The position numbers were made by a program, and so were the translations under genes. A stretch of 64,000 nt of DNA from Erwinia aphidicola (GTDB taxonomy: Bacteria; Pseudomonadota; Gammaproteobacteria; Enterobacterales; Enterobacteriaceae), in assembly GCF_024169515.1 (NCBI RefSeq), contig NZ_JAMKCQ010000001.1, positions 4,340,001 to 4,404,000 of the forward strand. Reading direction: 5' to 3'. Below the pieces are notes generated by a model. That model was given only the letters and a program-made list of their open reading frames with translations, made no database searches and was not told the DNA's origin. Below, in pieces: positions 31,555 through 45,700 of the stretch; the stretch's first letter is position 1; every line of letters starts with the position of its first letter.

Positions 31555-33687
31555 ATGCCGAAAGAACACAAACCGCAGCAGCAGAAGCCCACTACCGCCC
31601 CTGACAACGCCAAAGTGGCTGCGCTGGAACCCTTTCGCAAAAATGGAATGGAACAACCACTGACCACCAATCAGGGTACTCGCATCGCCGATGACCAGAA
31701 CTCACTGCGTGCCGGAACGCGCGGACCGACGCTGCTGGAAGACTTCATCATGCGTGAGAAGATCACCCACTTTGACCACGAGCGCATCCCGGAGCGTATT
31801 GTCCATGCGCGCGGCTCTGCGGCACACGGCTACTTTCAAACCTATCGCGACATGAGCGAGGTTACCAAAGCGGACTTTCTGCGCTCCCCGGAAAGCGTCA
31901 CGCCAGTATTTGTCCGCTTCTCCACGGTGCAGGGCGGCGCGGGTTCCGCCGATACCGTGCGTGACATCCGCGGCTGGGCCACCAAGTTCTATACGGAGGA
32001 AGGCGTTTTCGACCTGGTGGGCAACAATACCCCGGTGTTCTTTATCCAGGATGCGCATAAGTTCCCTGATTTTGTCCACGCGGTAAAACCAGAGCCGAAC
32101 AATGAGATGCCGCAGGGGCAAAGCGCCCACGACACCTTCTGGGATTATGTTTCCCTGCAGCCAGAAACCCTGCACAACGTCATCTGGGCGATGTCCGATC
32201 GCGGCATTCCGCGCAGCTACCGCACCATGGAAGGTTTTGGCATTCACACCTTCCGCTTTATCAACGCCGAAGGGAAAGGGACGTTTGTGCGCTTCCACTG
32301 GAAGCCGGTGGCGGGTAAAGCCTCGCTGCTGTGGGACGAGTCACAAAAGCTGACCGGCCGCGATCCCGACTTCCACCGCCGCGACCTGTGGGAAGCGATC
32401 GAAGCGGGAGACTTCCCGGAATATGAGCTGGGCGTGCAGCTTATTCCCGAGGCTGACGAATTCAACTTCGATTTTGACCTGCTGGATGCCACCAAGCTGA
32501 TCCCTGAAGAGCTGGTGCCGGTGCAGCTGATTGGCAAAATGGTGCTCAACCGCAACCCGGATAACTTTTTCGCCGAAACCGAGCAGGTGGCCTTCCACCC
32601 GGGTCATATCGTACCGGGAATGGATTTCAGCAACGACCCGCTGCTGCAGGGGCGCCTGTTCTCCTACACCGATACCCAGATCAGCCGTCTTGGCGGCCCG
32701 AACTTCCATGAAATTCCGATTAACCGCCCGGTCTGCCCGTACCACAACTTCCAGCGCCAGGGCATGCACCGTATGGAGATCGATACTAACCCGGCCAACT
32801 ACGAACCCAACTCGATCAACGACAACTGGCCGCGCGAAACGCCACCCGCGCCACAGCGCGGCGGTTTTGAGAGCTATCAGGAGCGTATTGAAGGGCATAA
32901 AGTGCGCGAGCGCAGCCCCTCTTTTGAGGAGCACTACTCGCAGCCGCGCCTGTTCTGGCAGAGTCAGACGCCGGTGGAACAGCAGCATATCGTCGATGCT
33001 TTCTCCTTCGAGCTAAGCAAAGTTGGCCGCGCCTACATTCGCGAGCGCGTGGTGGACCAGCTGGTGCATATCGATATTTCGCTGGCGAACAGCGTGGCGG
33101 AGAACCTTGGCCTGACCCTTTCCGAACAGCAGCTGCAGACGGCACCACCAAAGGACGTCAATGGCCTGAAAAAAGATGCCAGCCTCAGCCTGTATGCGGT
33201 GCCAAGCGGCAGCATTAAAGGCCGCAAGGTGGCGCTGCTGCTGAGCAATGGTTTCAACGCGGCCGATACGCTGGCTGCGCTGCAGGAGCTGAAAAATCAC
33301 GGGGTGCATGCCAAATTGCTGGCGGCGCACATGGGCGAGGTTCACGCGGATGACGGCTCGACGCTGACCGTGGATGCTACCTTCAGCGGCCTGCCTTCGC
33401 TGACGTTTGACGCGGTGCTGGTGCCCGATGGCAACATCGATGCCCTGCTGCTGCGCGGCGATGCCTGTTATTTCCTGCTGGAAGCCTACAAGCACCTGAA
33501 AGTGATCGGGCTGAGCGGCAACGCACGGCGCTTTAAGGCACAGTTCGGGCTGGCTGACGAAGATGAAGAAGAGGGCATCATCTGCGACAGTAAAACTGAG
33601 GGGGTGTTGATGAGCGAATTCCTGGCCGCGCTGGCTGCTCACCGTATCTGGTCACGCAGCCAGAAAGCGCTCAGCGTCCCGGCGTAA
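31555..33687 (+). CDS. katE: catalase HPII
   Basis: HPII is a large-subunit monofunctional heme catalase that disproportionates hydrogen peroxide; in E. coli it is induced by RpoS in stationary phase. The 710-residue product has the catalytic His84 in [14 protein letters not shown], the distal Asn in VGNNTPVFF and the heme-ligand Tyr in [18 protein letters not shown]-terminal DJ-1/PfpI-like domain (about 560-700) is present. It is about 43 residues shorter than E. coli KatE (753), and the shift lies at the N-terminus. ATG at 31555 follows CTGGAGTAGATGAGTC. Confidence 0.96.
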   Translation: MPKEHKPQQQKPTTAPDNAKVAALEPFRKNGMEQPLTTNQGTRIADDQNSLRAGTRGPTLLEDFIMREKITHFDHERIPERIVHARGSAAHGYFQTYRDMSEVTKADFLRSPESVTPVFVRFSTVQGGAGSADTVRDIRGWATKFYTEEGVFDLVGNNTPVFFIQDAHKFPDFVHAVKPEPNNEMPQGQSAHDTFWDYVSLQPETLHNVIWAMSDRGIPRSYRTMEGFGIHTFRFINAEGKGTFVRFHWKPVAGKASLLWDESQKLTGRDPDFHRRDLWEAIEAGDFPEYELGVQLIPEADEFNFDFDLLDATKLIPEELVPVQLIGKMVLNRNPDNFFAETEQVAFHPGHIVPGMDFSNDPLLQGRLFSYTDTQISRLGGPNFHEIPINRPVCPYHNFQRQGMHRMEIDTNPANYEPNSINDNWPRETPPAPQRGGFESYQERIEGHKVRERSPSFEEHYSQPRLFWQSQTPVEQQHIVDAFSFELSKVGRAYIRERVVDQLVHIDISLANSVAENLGLTLSEQQLQTAPPKDVNGLKKDASLSLYAVPSGSIKGRKVALLLSNGFNAADTLAALQELKNHGVHAKLLAAHMGEVHADDGSTLTVDATFSGLPSLTFDAVLVPDGNIDALLLRGDACYFLLEAYKHLKVIGLSGNARRFKAQFGLADEDEEEGIICDSKTEGVLMSEFLAALAAHRIWSRSQKALSVPA

Positions 33688-33839
33688 GCGCCCTGCTCAT
33701 CACAATCTGAGGGCAATCGTGGCGGTCAGGTAAAGGAAACGTTAAGCGCTGTAAGCAGCGGCAAATGGCGAGGGGTTGGCGCTTGTATTTATCCCGGGTA
33801 AGGAAGATGCTGAACCCGGTATGAACCAGGAGAATGCTT

Positions 33840-34247
33840 ATGAAAAAGGTGATAACCACACTTTTCGCCTTATCGCTGCTTACCCCGGCGCTGGCATCGG
33901 CCCATCCCGGCGGCTGGGGTCCCGGCCCCGGTCCGGGCTGGCATCATGGCGACGGCGGCTGGCACGGCGGCCACGGACCCGGGCGCTTATCGTTTCTGCC
34001 CGGTGCTGCCGCTGCGGTGCTGATTGGCGGCCTGACTTACTATGTGCTTAACGGCAACTACTACCAGCGCCAGAACGATAACACCTATGTGGTGGTTGAC
34101 CGCCCGGTGGAACATTACCGTGACAGTTACGACGACATGCGCGCGCTGGATTACAACGGTGAGCGATTTTACGTGCAGGACGGCCATTACTACCGCCGCA
34201 GCATCAACGGTGAATATCTGGAAGTTCCACGGCCGCCGGGTCTGTAA
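33840..34247 (+). CDS. DUF6515-like periplasmic protein, Gly/His-rich
   Basis: The 135-residue product starts with a signal peptide (MKKVITTLFALSLLTPALASA). A glycine-, proline- and histidine-rich stretch covers about residues 22-50, then a hydrophobic glycine-rich helix around FLPGAAAAVLIGGLTYYVLN. The C-terminal part has tyrosine-rich repeats, YNGERFYVQDGHYYRRSING. This layout resembles the DUF6515 family; function is unknown. The ATG at 33840 lies 7 bases after GGAG, whereas the ATG at 33834 would be only one base from it, which decides the start. It sits between katE and osmE. Confidence 0.72.
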   Translation: MKKVITTLFALSLLTPALASAHPGGWGPGPGPGWHHGDGGWHGGHGPGRLSFLPGAAAAVLIGGLTYYVLNGNYYQRQNDNTYVVVDRPVEHYRDSYDDMRALDYNGERFYVQDGHYYRRSINGEYLEVPRPPGL

Positions 34248-34262
34248 CTTGCTAAAAATGAC

Positions 34263-34297
34263 AAAAAAAAACGGTCACCGCGGTGACCGTTTTTTTT
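34263..34297. terminator. bidirectional terminator between the DUF6515 gene and osmE
   Basis: ACGGTCACCG and CGGTGACCGT form a perfect palindromic stem flanked by eight A residues on one side and eight T residues on the other. It serves both convergent genes. Confidence 0.9.
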
Positions 34298-34310
34298 ACG
34301 TAACCAACAG

Positions 34311-34649
34311 TTACTTGGTGGTAGCCTGCGGGTCGGTATCGTAATCTTTGCAGCTCTGGAAGCCGTAGTTCATCACACGGCCGGTGTCGCTATAGCTGAC
34401 AAAGTAAGTCTGCTGTTTACCGTCACGTTCGCCCAGCACATACGTCTGGCAGGTGCCGCGAGCGTGGACCATGGTAATTTCGGTAGAAGGTGGGCCGGCG
34501 ATGTCACGCACCTGCTGGCGGGTCATCCCTTTTTTCACGTCCTGCACTACAGGTTTGGTGACATAACTTTCCGCCCGGTCGTAGGCAGTACAGCCAGACA
34601 ACACGGCCAGGGCAACAGCAGCACCAATCAATCCCGTCAACTTACGCAT
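34311..34649 (-). CDS. osmE: osmotically inducible lipoprotein OsmE
   Basis: OsmE is a small SmpA/OmlA-fold lipoprotein induced by osmotic stress and entry to stationary phase in E. coli. The 112-residue product matches E. coli in length. The lipobox is LSGC at about residue 19, followed by TAYDRAESY. The conserved core includes [20 protein letters not shown] and [19 protein letters not shown]. In E. coli osmE precedes nadE on the same strand; here it is inverted and separated from nadE by a TetR/MFS pair. Confidence 0.93.
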   Translation of the reverse strand: MRKLTGLIGAAVALAVLSGCTAYDRAESYVTKPVVQDVKKGMTRQQVRDIAGPPSTEITMVHARGTCQTYVLGERDGKQQTYFVSYSDTGRVMNYGFQSCKDYDTDPQATTK

Positions 34650-34847
34650 TTATTCTTCCTCATTTATTGTCCATGTAGCTCTAAGCCTGGAATATAAATG
34701 CAGATTTATCAACTTTATGGCGTCAAATTAATATCGATCTCTCTGCTCCACGCCTATAATGCAGCCCTTGAGAATGAACATTCGCATTCCTGTAACGGCT
34801 GAAGCTTACTGGCTGTTATGGGTCACTCACCCCCAGGCGGAGGGCCG

Positions 34848-35432
34848 ATGAGCTCACAAGTAGAAGCACGCGAGGCGCGCCACCGTCTGCGCCAGGACGA
34901 GATTATCTCCGCTGCCCGCCGCTGTTTTCGCCAGCATGGTTTTCATGCCGCCAGCATGTCGCAGCTGGCGCTGGAAGCGCGGCTCAGCGTGGGGCAAATC
35001 TATCGCTACTTCATCAATAAAGATGCGATTATCGAAGAGATCATCCGCCGCATTATCGACCACCGCCTGCAGGAGATGATCTCCACCAGCGGCAACGTCC
35101 ACCTGCCCGAGCTGCTGGCGTGGCGCAGGGTGCTGAATGAAGAGGATGAAGCCCTGATGATCGAGGTTGCCGCCGAAGCCACGCGCAACCCGCGAGTGGC
35201 ACAGATGATGGCCGATGCCGATCAGCGCATGTTCACCCAGGCCTGCTGCAAAGTGGCGGCTGAACATCCTGAGTTCAGCCCCGAGCGGGTTCGCGCCTCG
35301 GTTGAGATCCTCGCCGTGATGGTGGAAGGCACCTCTTACCGCCGCATCACGCCGCAGAAAGCGTCGGCACAACGTCTCTATACCCTTTATCAGCAAATTA
35401 ACGACCTTCTTTTCAAATCAGAGGAATCATGA
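34848..35432 (+). CDS. TetR/AcrR-family transcriptional regulator
   Basis: The 194-residue product has an N-terminal TetR helix-turn-helix: EIISAARRCFRQHGFHAASM followed by SQLALEARLSVGQIYRYFIN (about residues 17-56). The C-terminal ligand domain is not recognisable to a specific family. ATG at 34848 follows GGCGGAGGGCCG and is preferred to an upstream in-frame ATG at 34818. Its stop overlaps the MFS start by 4 bp, so it very probably controls that exporter and itself. A GAATGAACATTCGCATTC imperfect palindrome around 34772-34789 is a possible operator. Confidence 0.87.
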   Translation: MSSQVEAREARHRLRQDEIISAARRCFRQHGFHAASMSQLALEARLSVGQIYRYFINKDAIIEEIIRRIIDHRLQEMISTSGNVHLPELLAWRRVLNEEDEALMIEVAAEATRNPRVAQMMADADQRMFTQACCKVAAEHPEFSPERVRASVEILAVMVEGTSYRRITPQKASAQRLYTLYQQINDLLFKSEES

Positions 35433-36619
35433 CACCTGCTCATCCCAAACGTCTTGGCTATGCCATCACGCTCGGCCTGCTGGCGGCGCTTGGCCCGCTC
35501 TGCATCGATCTCTACCTGCCCGCGCTGCCGGAACTGGCTAAAGACCTGCACACCCCGACCGCCACGGCACAGCTGAGCCTGACCGCCGGCCTGCTCGGCC
35601 TCGGCTTAGGCCAGCTGTTTTTCGGCCCGCTGAGCGATAAATATGGCCGTATCCGCCCGCTGCTGCTGTCGCTGGTGCTATTGCTGGTGGCCTCCATTGG
35701 CTGTGCGCTGGCGCAGGATATCCATCAGCTGCTGCTGGCGCGGCTGTTTGAAGGGCTGTCCGGGGCTGGCGGTGCGGTGCTGTCGCGCGCCATTGCCCGC
35801 GATATGTACAGCGGCCATGAGCTGACCAAATTCTTTGCGCTACTGATGCTGGTCAACGGCCTGGCGCCGATTGCTGCACCAGTGCTGGGCGGCGCGCTGA
35901 TGGCGTTTCTCGACTGGCGCGGGCTGTTTATGGTGCTGGCGGCGATTGCCGTGCTGCTGTTTGTGCTGGCACGCCTCAAGCTGCATGAGACCCTGCCCGC
36001 TGCGCGCCGCAGCCAGGGCAGTCTGTTCTCGGCGTGGGCGGCCCTCGGCCAGGTGGTCACCCATCGCCCATTTATGGGCTTCTGCCTGACGCAGGGCTTT
36101 ATGATGTCGGGCATGTTCGCCTATATCGGCGCATCGCCGTTCGTCCTGCAGCAGATCTACCAGCTTTCCCCTCAGGCATTCAGCTTCTGCTTCGCCGCCA
36201 ATGGGGTCGGCCTGATTATTGCATCACAGGTAAGTGCCCGCCTCAGCCCACTGTGGGGCGAGTACCGCGTGCTGAAAGGCGGCCTGGTGCTGGCGTTCAT
36301 CTCTTCCGGCAGCCTGCTGGTGGCGGGGCTAAGCAGTGCGAGCCTGCCGCTGGTACTGGTGGCGCTGTTCTTCAGCGTGGCAAGCAACGGCGTGATCTCC
36401 GTTACCGCCGCCTCGCTGGCGATGCAGAGCCAGGGGCACCGTGCCGGCAGCGCCTCGGCCGTAATTGGCGTCACCATGTTTACCCTGGGTGGCATCAGCG
36501 TTCCGGTTACCGGTATCGGTGGCACCTCGGTACTGACCATGAGCGCCACCATCTTTGGCTGTTATATGCTGGCGATTCTGATGTTCAATCTGCTGGCACA
36601 GAAAGCGAAAACAGCCTGA
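35429..36619 (+). CDS. Bcr/CflA-family multidrug efflux MFS transporter
   Basis: The 396-residue product is a 12-helix major facilitator of the DHA1 Bcr/CflA type. The first helix contains LGPLCIDLYLPALPELAKDL with the family's acidic residue. Motif A reads GPLSDKYGRIRPLL near residue 68, and the antiporter motif C region contains NGLAPIAAPVLGGAL. It overlaps the TetR gene by an ATGA junction. The substrate cannot be told from sequence. The pair is not present at this position in E. coli, so it is an accessory insertion or a lineage-specific gain. Confidence 0.88.
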   Translation: MTPAHPKRLGYAITLGLLAALGPLCIDLYLPALPELAKDLHTPTATAQLSLTAGLLGLGLGQLFFGPLSDKYGRIRPLLLSLVLLLVASIGCALAQDIHQLLLARLFEGLSGAGGAVLSRAIARDMYSGHELTKFFALLMLVNGLAPIAAPVLGGALMAFLDWRGLFMVLAAIAVLLFVLARLKLHETLPAARRSQGSLFSAWAALGQVVTHRPFMGFCLTQGFMMSGMFAYIGASPFVLQQIYQLSPQAFSFCFAANGVGLIIASQVSARLSPLWGEYRVLKGGLVLAFISSGSLLVAGLSSASLPLVLVALFFSVASNGVISVTAASLAMQSQGHRAGSASAVIGVTMFTLGGISVPVTGIGGTSVLTMSATIFGCYMLAILMFNLLAQKAKTA

Positions 36620-36743
36620 CCCAATCAGACCCGGTGCAGAGAGTAACGTATTGATTGTTGTGGTTTCGCGCCGGGCACGTTAGCTTAAACAGATAAATTG
36701 CACACCGTCGCCGCCAGTCGGCGCTGAAAATGAGGAGAGGTAA

Positions 36744-37571
36744 ATGGCTCTGCAACAGGACATTATCGCGGCGCTGGGCGTCAAGCCCACTATTGATGCT
36801 CAGGCAGAAATTCGCACCAGCGTTGAATTTCTTAAATCCTATCTGAAAACGTATCCGTTCCTGAAGTCGCTGGTGCTGGGCATCAGCGGCGGTCAGGACT
36901 CTACCCTGACGGGTAAGCTGTGCCAGATCGCCATTAACGAACTGCGGGCTGAAACCGGCGACGGCAGCTACCAGTTTATCGCGGTGCGCCTGCCGCACGG
37001 CGTACAGGCCGACGAGCAGGACTGCCAGGACGCCATTGCGTTTATCCAGCCCGACCGCGTGCTGACGGTGAACATCAAGGCAGCGGTGCAGGCCAGCGAG
37101 CAGGCGCTGCGCGATGCCGGAATCACGCTTTCCGATTTTATTCGCGGCAACGATAAAGCGCGCGAGCGCATGAAAACCCAGTACAACATTGCCGGTATGA
37201 CCTCCGGCGTGGTGGTCGGCACCGACCACGCGGCGGAAGCCGTCACTGGCTTCTTTACCAAATACGGCGATGGCGGCACCGATATCAATCCGATCTTCCG
37301 CCTGCACAAAGGCCAGGGTAAGCAGCTGCTGAAAGCGCTGGGCTGCCCGGAGCACCTCTATCTGAAGCACCCCACCGCCGACCTTGAAGACGATCGTCCG
37401 GGCCTGCAGGATGAAGTGGCGCTGGGCGTGACCTATGAGATGATCGACCGCTATCTGGAAGGGCAAACTATCGACCCGGCGGCAGCGAAAACCATCGAGA
37501 ACTGGTATCTGAAAACCGAACATAAACGCCGCCCGCCGATCACGGTGTTTGACGATTTCTGGAAACGTTAA
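36744..37571 (+). CDS. nadE: NH3-dependent NAD+ synthetase
   Basis: NadE amidates nicotinic acid adenine dinucleotide to NAD+ using ATP and ammonia. The 275-residue product equals E. coli. The PP-loop [15 protein letters not shown] lies near residues 44-58 and [20 protein letters not shown] near 158-177. ATG at 36744 lies after TGAGGAGAGGTAA, a strong ribosome binding site. There is no glutaminase domain, so ammonia is the nitrogen donor. Confidence 0.97.
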   Translation: MALQQDIIAALGVKPTIDAQAEIRTSVEFLKSYLKTYPFLKSLVLGISGGQDSTLTGKLCQIAINELRAETGDGSYQFIAVRLPHGVQADEQDCQDAIAFIQPDRVLTVNIKAAVQASEQALRDAGITLSDFIRGNDKARERMKTQYNIAGMTSGVVVGTDHAAEAVTGFFTKYGDGGTDINPIFRLHKGQGKQLLKALGCPEHLYLKHPTADLEDDRPGLQDEVALGVTYEMIDRYLEGQTIDPAAAKTIENWYLKTEHKRRPPITVFDDFWKR

Positions 37572-37619
37572 CACCTTCGGCCTTTTCACCGGTTATTCCT
37601 TACGCGAAAACTCCTGCTA

Positions 37620-37639
37620 TACTGTGCGCATACACAGTA
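37620..37639 (+). promoter_or_regulatory. LexA box of cho
   Basis: TACTGTGCGCATACACAGTA carries CTGT-N8-ACAG with perfect outer arms. It ends 13 bp before the GTG start of cho and predicts SOS induction, as in E. coli. Confidence 0.88.
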
Positions 37640-37652
37640 GCCGGAGTTTTTA

Positions 37653-38522
37653 GTGGCCAGAAGAATAGCCAGTCATCGCCTTGAGTTTGAACCCGCCGCA
37701 ATCTACCAGTATCCGGAACAGCTGCGTCCGTGGCTGGAATCCCTGCCCACCCTGCCCGGCGTCTATATTTTTCATGGTGAAAGCGAAACCCTGCCGCTGT
37801 ATATCGGTAAAAGCGTCAATATCCGCAGCCGGGTGCTGTCGCATCTGCGCACCCCTGATGAGGCACGCATGCTGCGCCAGGCGACGCGCATCAGTTTTAT
37901 CCCTACCGCCGGTGAGCTGGGCGCCCTGCTGCTGGAAGCGCAGATGATCAAACTGCAGCAGCCGCTGTTCAATAAACGCCTGCGTAAAAACCGCCAGCTG
38001 TGCGCGCTGCAGATCCGCGCCGGGCGCCCGCAGGTGGTGTATGCCAAAGAGGTCGACTTCTCGCACACGCCGGATCTGTTCGGCCTGTATGCCAGCCGCC
38101 GCGCCGCGCTGGACACCCTGCAAAAAATTGCCGACGAGCAGCGGCTCTGTTACGGCCTGCTGGGGCTGGAAACGCTGACGAAAGGTCGCGCCTGCTTCCG
38201 CTACAGCCTGAAACGCTGCGCCGGAGCCTGCTGTGGGGAAGAGTCACTGGAGGCGCACCAGCAGCGCCTGCTGGCGGCGCTGGACGCCGTGCGCCTGCAG
38301 TGCTGGCCATGGCCGGGTGCCGTGGCCGTGGTGGAAAAGGGCGTCAGCCAGCAGCAGATACATGTGATCAATAACTGGCTCTACCTCGGTTCAGTCAGCG
38401 ATCTGGCGGATGCCGCCGCCCTGTGCACCACCCCGCCCGGATTTGACAGCGATGGTTATAAGATCCTCTGCAAGCCGCTGCTGAAAGGCAGCCTGCCGAT
38501 CATCCCTCTACCCGGCGCCTGA
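37653..38522 (+). CDS. cho: excinuclease Cho (UvrC homologue)
   Basis: Cho makes the 3' incision in nucleotide excision repair at lesions poorly handled by UvrC. The 289-residue product (E. coli 295) has an N-terminal GIY-YIG nuclease domain: LPGVYIFHGESETLPLYIGKS near residues 35-55, followed by RSRVLSHL. It lacks the UvrC C-terminal RNase H and HhH domains. Cysteines in KRCAGACCGEES near residue 188 fit the UvrC-homology Cys-rich region. The start is GTG at 37653, 18 bp or less after the LexA box. Confidence 0.93.
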   Translation: MARRIASHRLEFEPAAIYQYPEQLRPWLESLPTLPGVYIFHGESETLPLYIGKSVNIRSRVLSHLRTPDEARMLRQATRISFIPTAGELGALLLEAQMIKLQQPLFNKRLRKNRQLCALQIRAGRPQVVYAKEVDFSHTPDLFGLYASRRAALDTLQKIADEQRLCYGLLGLETLTKGRACFRYSLKRCAGACCGEESLEAHQQRLLAALDAVRLQCWPWPGAVAVVEKGVSQQQIHVINNWLYLGSVSDLADAAALCTTPPGFDSDGYKILCKPLLKGSLPIIPLPGA

Positions 38523-38531
38523 ACAAAACAA

Positions 38532-38595
38532 AACCGCCGACGGTGACCACGGCCATTCAGGCGGTGTGGGCAACGTCGGCGGTCTCAGATTTTTT
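38532..38595 (+). terminator. cho terminator hairpin
   Basis: ACCGCCGACG (38533-38542) pairs with CGTCGGCGGT (38574-38583); inner bases may form a second stem. A run of six T residues follows at 38590-38595 after a few unpaired bases. Confidence 0.5.
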
Positions 38596-38652
38596 GCAGC
38601 CATCCCGGCTCAAACGGGGCAGGCATCCCTCACCCCGTTGAAACTAGCGGAT

Positions 38653-39144
38653 TTACTCTTCTGCAGGCGCCATTTTACCTTCATGGTGCGGCTTTTCAGT
38701 CAGACGTTTCTCAAAGTTCTGATTAAACTGTTTTTTCTGCTCAGGAGTCAGCACGTTATACAGCTTGTTCTGCGTCTCCAGCATCGACATTGCCCGCGCT
38801 TTGCCGTTGGCAGACATCTGTTCAGCCTGCGCTTCTGCCTTCGCCTTGTCGAAGCTGTCGGAGGCGATAATGTTATGTGCTGCGCGGCGCTCTTCCAGCG
38901 ACGGGCGCTTCATCTCTTTGTGTGACTCTTTCATGATGGTGCGCATCTGTTGTTTCTGCGCGTCCGTCAGATTCAGTCCTTTAAACATCTCGTGTTGCAT
39001 ACCACCGTGACGCGGCGGCTTATGCGTCATCGGCTTGTCGGCACCCGCCGGCGGTGGCGTCAGAGTATCAGCGGCTGCATGAACGATATTTGCAGCACCC
39101 AGAGCCAGTGAAGCGGCAACAAAAACAGAGGTTAATTTACGCAT
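38653..39144 (-). CDS. spy: periplasmic chaperone Spy
   Basis: Spy is an ATP-independent periplasmic chaperone of the CpxP/LTXXQ family, strongly induced by the Cpx and Bae envelope-stress systems in E. coli. The 163-residue product (E. coli 161) has a signal peptide ending near HAAAD. Two LTXXQ motifs are visible: LNLTDAQKQQMRTIM near residue 59 and LTPEQKKQFNQNFEKRL near residue 137. The mature protein is helical and highly charged, typical of the cradle-shaped dimer. E. coli ves, between cho and spy, is absent. Confidence 0.95.
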   Translation of the reverse strand: MRKLTSVFVAASLALGAANIVHAAADTLTPPPAGADKPMTHKPPRHGGMQHEMFKGLNLTDAQKQQMRTIMKESHKEMKRPSLEERRAAHNIIASDSFDKAKAEAQAEQMSANGKARAMSMLETQNKLYNVLTPEQKKQFNQNFEKRLTEKPHHEGKMAPAEE

Positions 39145-39458
39145 AATATAGTCCTTACTTTTCAGTTCAATGACGACGCGATTGTCGTGATGTCGGAAGC
39201 AAGTTTACGGCGCTGAACGTCAAGTAGTCAGAGCGTCAGTAAAGCCCTGAAAGCATAAAAGACAATTTCACGTCAATCATGAAGAGAATGCGAAGATTAC
39301 GGTGAGGAATTGCAAAAGAATATGAATTTTCACAGGTTTATGCAGAAATTATGGAGGAGTGTAATCCGTGCGGCAGGATAGCGAAAGGAAAAAGTTAACC
39401 CATTTGCGGCGACTGGCAATTGCCTGCCAGAGCCGCCACGGGGCGGCTCACCTTCCGC
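39145..39458. other. spy/astE intergenic region
   Basis: These 314 bp lie upstream of spy and downstream of astE, both on the minus strand. A possible CpxR-like site GTAAAGCCCTGAAAG occurs at 39239-39253 but the second half is weak. Two GC hairpins (CTGGCAATTGCCTGCCAG around 39413, GAGCCGCC/GGCGGCTC around 39433) could end the ast transcript, although no T run follows. Confidence 0.4.
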
Positions 39459-40460
39459 TTACGGCGTCGAGCCCAGCGCCTCATTATGCGCATTATCTTC
39501 GACCAGCATCAGCCCGGCTCGCAGGCCGACCGCGACGTTGGGATTAGGGAACAGCACATACTCCCGCGCCTGCTGGACAAAATAACGCTTCTCGCCATCT
39601 TCCGCCAGCAGCGTGCCCTGTGGGAAAACGGTGAAGTTCAGCGTGTCATCGCTCATATGCAGCACAAAGCTCTCCGACAAACGGGTGATCTGCTGGGAGA
39701 CCCGATAGCGGCGCGGCGCCTCAGCGACGGCAGGCAGTTCACCCCCGCAAATCAGCGCGCTCAGCGCCTCGCGGGCGGCGCTGAACTGGCTGAGGTCGTT
39801 CTGGCCAAACGGCAGTGCTTTACCCAGCTCCAGCGTGCAGCTGGCAGCCTGAAAATGCTGGCTGCTGTAGTGGGTAAAGGTGCCGCCCGGCGCGCGGTGG
39901 AACACCAGCGCCTCCAGTCCGGCAACGCCCAGCCATGCCATAAAATCGTCCGGCCACGGCGTGTCGCGCAGCGGCAGCACGCCAAAGCGCGTATGCCATG
40001 AGCCGCGGATTGCGGTGTGCATATCAATATGCCAGCGCACCTCTTCGTACTCGCCGGCCTGCCAGAAGTTCTCCATCGCCTGCTCCAGTCGCCAGGCGCG
40101 GCGCGCTTCCGGACAGTCTTCATACTGCTGCCAGCGGCCGCCAAACATCCGGTTCATATCGCCGTGCAGATAGCGCTTATTGCGCCGCAGCGCTGCCGGA
40201 TTACCATAAATCACCAGCAGACGCGTCTGCAGCGGCCGCTCGCCGCGTAGCAGAGCGTCCAGCAGCGGCTCAACAATTTCCACCGGTGCCGTTTCGTTGC
40301 CGTGGATCCCGGCTGAGACCACCAGTGCCATGGTCGCCGGTTGGGTCGGGGTCAGTTCAACAATCCCCTCATCGATCCAGCGCCAGCTGAGATGCTCATT
40401 ACGCCCCTCAGGCGCGGAGGGGGTTTGCCCGTTTAGCGTGGTGGTGAGGAAGTCCTGCAT
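39459..40460 (-). CDS. astE: succinylglutamate desuccinylase
   Basis: AstE is the zinc carboxypeptidase-like enzyme that releases glutamate and succinate in the last step of the arginine succinyltransferase pathway. The product is 333 residues (E. coli 322). Zinc ligands are visible in [20 protein letters not shown] (His and Glu near residues 53-56) and in [20 protein letters not shown] (His near 147). It is the last gene of astCADBE, 73 bp after astB. Confidence 0.95.
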   Translation of the reverse strand: MQDFLTTTLNGQTPSAPEGRNEHLSWRWIDEGIVELTPTQPATMALVVSAGIHGNETAPVEIVEPLLDALLRGERPLQTRLLVIYGNPAALRRNKRYLHGDMNRMFGGRWQQYEDCPEARRAWRLEQAMENFWQAGEYEEVRWHIDMHTAIRGSWHTRFGVLPLRDTPWPDDFMAWLGVAGLEALVFHRAPGGTFTHYSSQHFQAASCTLELGKALPFGQNDLSQFSAAREALSALICGGELPAVAEAPRRYRVSQQITRLSESFVLHMSDDTLNFTVFPQGTLLAEDGEKRYFVQQAREYVLFPNPNVAVGLRAGLMLVEDNAHNEALGSTP

Positions 40461-40533
40461 CGATACTCCTTAGAATCAATCGCCGTTCAGCCCTGACAGG
40501 CCGGAGCTGATCTCCGGCCCTGCGATCATCGCG

Positions 40534-44355
<3,822 letters not shown>

Positions 44356-44359
<4 letters not shown>

Positions 44360-45576
44360 AGGCCGGCTCCTTCAGTGAGCGTACGGCAGGCGCGTTCAAA
44401 GCGTGCCAGCCCTTCGGTCACTTCCTCGCGGGTGATAATCAGCGACGGCGCAAAACGCACCACGTTGGCTCCGGCAATCAGTACCATCAGCCCTTCGCTG
44501 GCCGCCGCCTGATTGATCTGCTTAGCCTTACCCTGGTAATCCTGGTTGAGCACGCAGCCGATCAGCAGGCCGAGGCCACGCACCTCAGTGAACAGATGCA
44601 GGCGCTGGTTAATCTCGTTGAGGCCGTCAACAAACCACTGGTGACGCTCTTTCACGCCGGCCATCACCTCCGGACGATTGATCAGCTCCATCACTTTTCC
44701 ACCCACCGCCCCTGCCAGCGGGTTGCCGCCGTAGGTGGTGCCGTGGCTGCCAACGTTGAGGTGCGCCGCCAGCGTTTCGGTGGTCAGCATCGCACCAATC
44801 GGGAAGCCGCCGCCCAGCGCTTTGGCGGTGGTCAGCACGTCCGGCGTGACGCCGTAATGCATATAGGCATACAGCGAACCTGTGCGGCCCACGCCGCTCT
44901 GCACTTCGTCAAAAATCAGCAGCGCGCCATGCTGGTCGCACAGCTCACGCAGGCCACGCAGGAATGCCGGCTGCGCCGGAACCACACCGCCTTCGCCCTG
45001 GATCGGTTCAACGATCACCGCGCAGGTGCTGTCGCTGATCAGCGCGGCAGCGGAGGCGAGGTCGTTATATACCGCGTGCTGAATACCGCCCGGCAGCGGG
45101 GCAAAATCTTTCGAGTAGGCGGGCTGCCCACCGGCAGAAACGGTGAACAGCGTGCGGCCGTGAAACGCGTTGTTAAACGCCACGATGCCATTTTTCTTTT
45201 CAGCACCATTATCATGGGCCACTTTACGCGCCAGCTTCAGCGCCGCTTCGTTGGCTTCCGCACCCGAGTTACAGAAAAACGCCCGGTCGGCAAAGGTGGC
45301 ATCCACCAGCTGCTTCGCCAGGCGCAGGATGGGCTCATTGGTATAGCCGTTGCCGGTGTGCCACAGCAGTGCAGCCTGCTGCTGCAGGGCCAGCTGCAGA
45401 TCCGGGTGTGCATGGCCCAGGGCATTAACCGCAATGCCACCGGCAAAGTCGATATACGACTTGCCCTCCTGATCCCATAAGGTCGACCCTTCAGCCCTGA
45501 CCGGCACAAAGCTGGCAGGTGCGTAGGTAGGAACAATCCATTGATCAAAGTTTTGACGGGTGACTGACGGTTGCAT
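44356..45576 (-). CDS. astC: succinylornithine aminotransferase
   Basis: AstC is a class III PLP aminotransferase that converts succinylornithine to succinylglutamate semialdehyde. From the ATG at 45576 the product is 406 residues, exactly the E. coli length, and starts [20 protein letters not shown]. Upstream in-frame ATGs at 45609 and 45594 are possible, but the chosen start has GAGG five bases before it. Motifs include [18 protein letters not shown] near 104, [14 protein letters not shown] near 224 and the PLP lysine in [16 protein letters not shown] near residue 252. First gene of the operon. Confidence 0.95.
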
Positions 45577-45672
45577 AGCGGCCTCGTATTTCATTATCCC
45601 CTGCTGCATGCAGGGTGAATTAAAAGTTTAAAAAATGTTAATGAGATGATTCATTGCAGCTCTACTGTAGAT

Positions 45673-45688
45673 TGCACGCTGCGTGCCA
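45673..45688 (-). promoter_or_regulatory. sigma-54-type promoter of the ast operon
   Basis: On the minus strand TGGCACGCAGCGTGCA matches the sigma-54 -24/-12 consensus TGGCAC-N5-TTGCA with one mismatch and correct spacing. It lies about 97 bp upstream of the astC start. The E. coli ast operon is transcribed from a sigma-54, NtrC-dependent promoter under nitrogen limitation, which this agrees with. Confidence 0.78.
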
Positions 45689-45700
45689 GCTAGCGGTAAA

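Noticed and set aside
36585..37589. 334-codon open frame antisense to nadE
   Set aside because: Covers the whole of nadE in antisense; nadE matches a known enzyme residue by residue.
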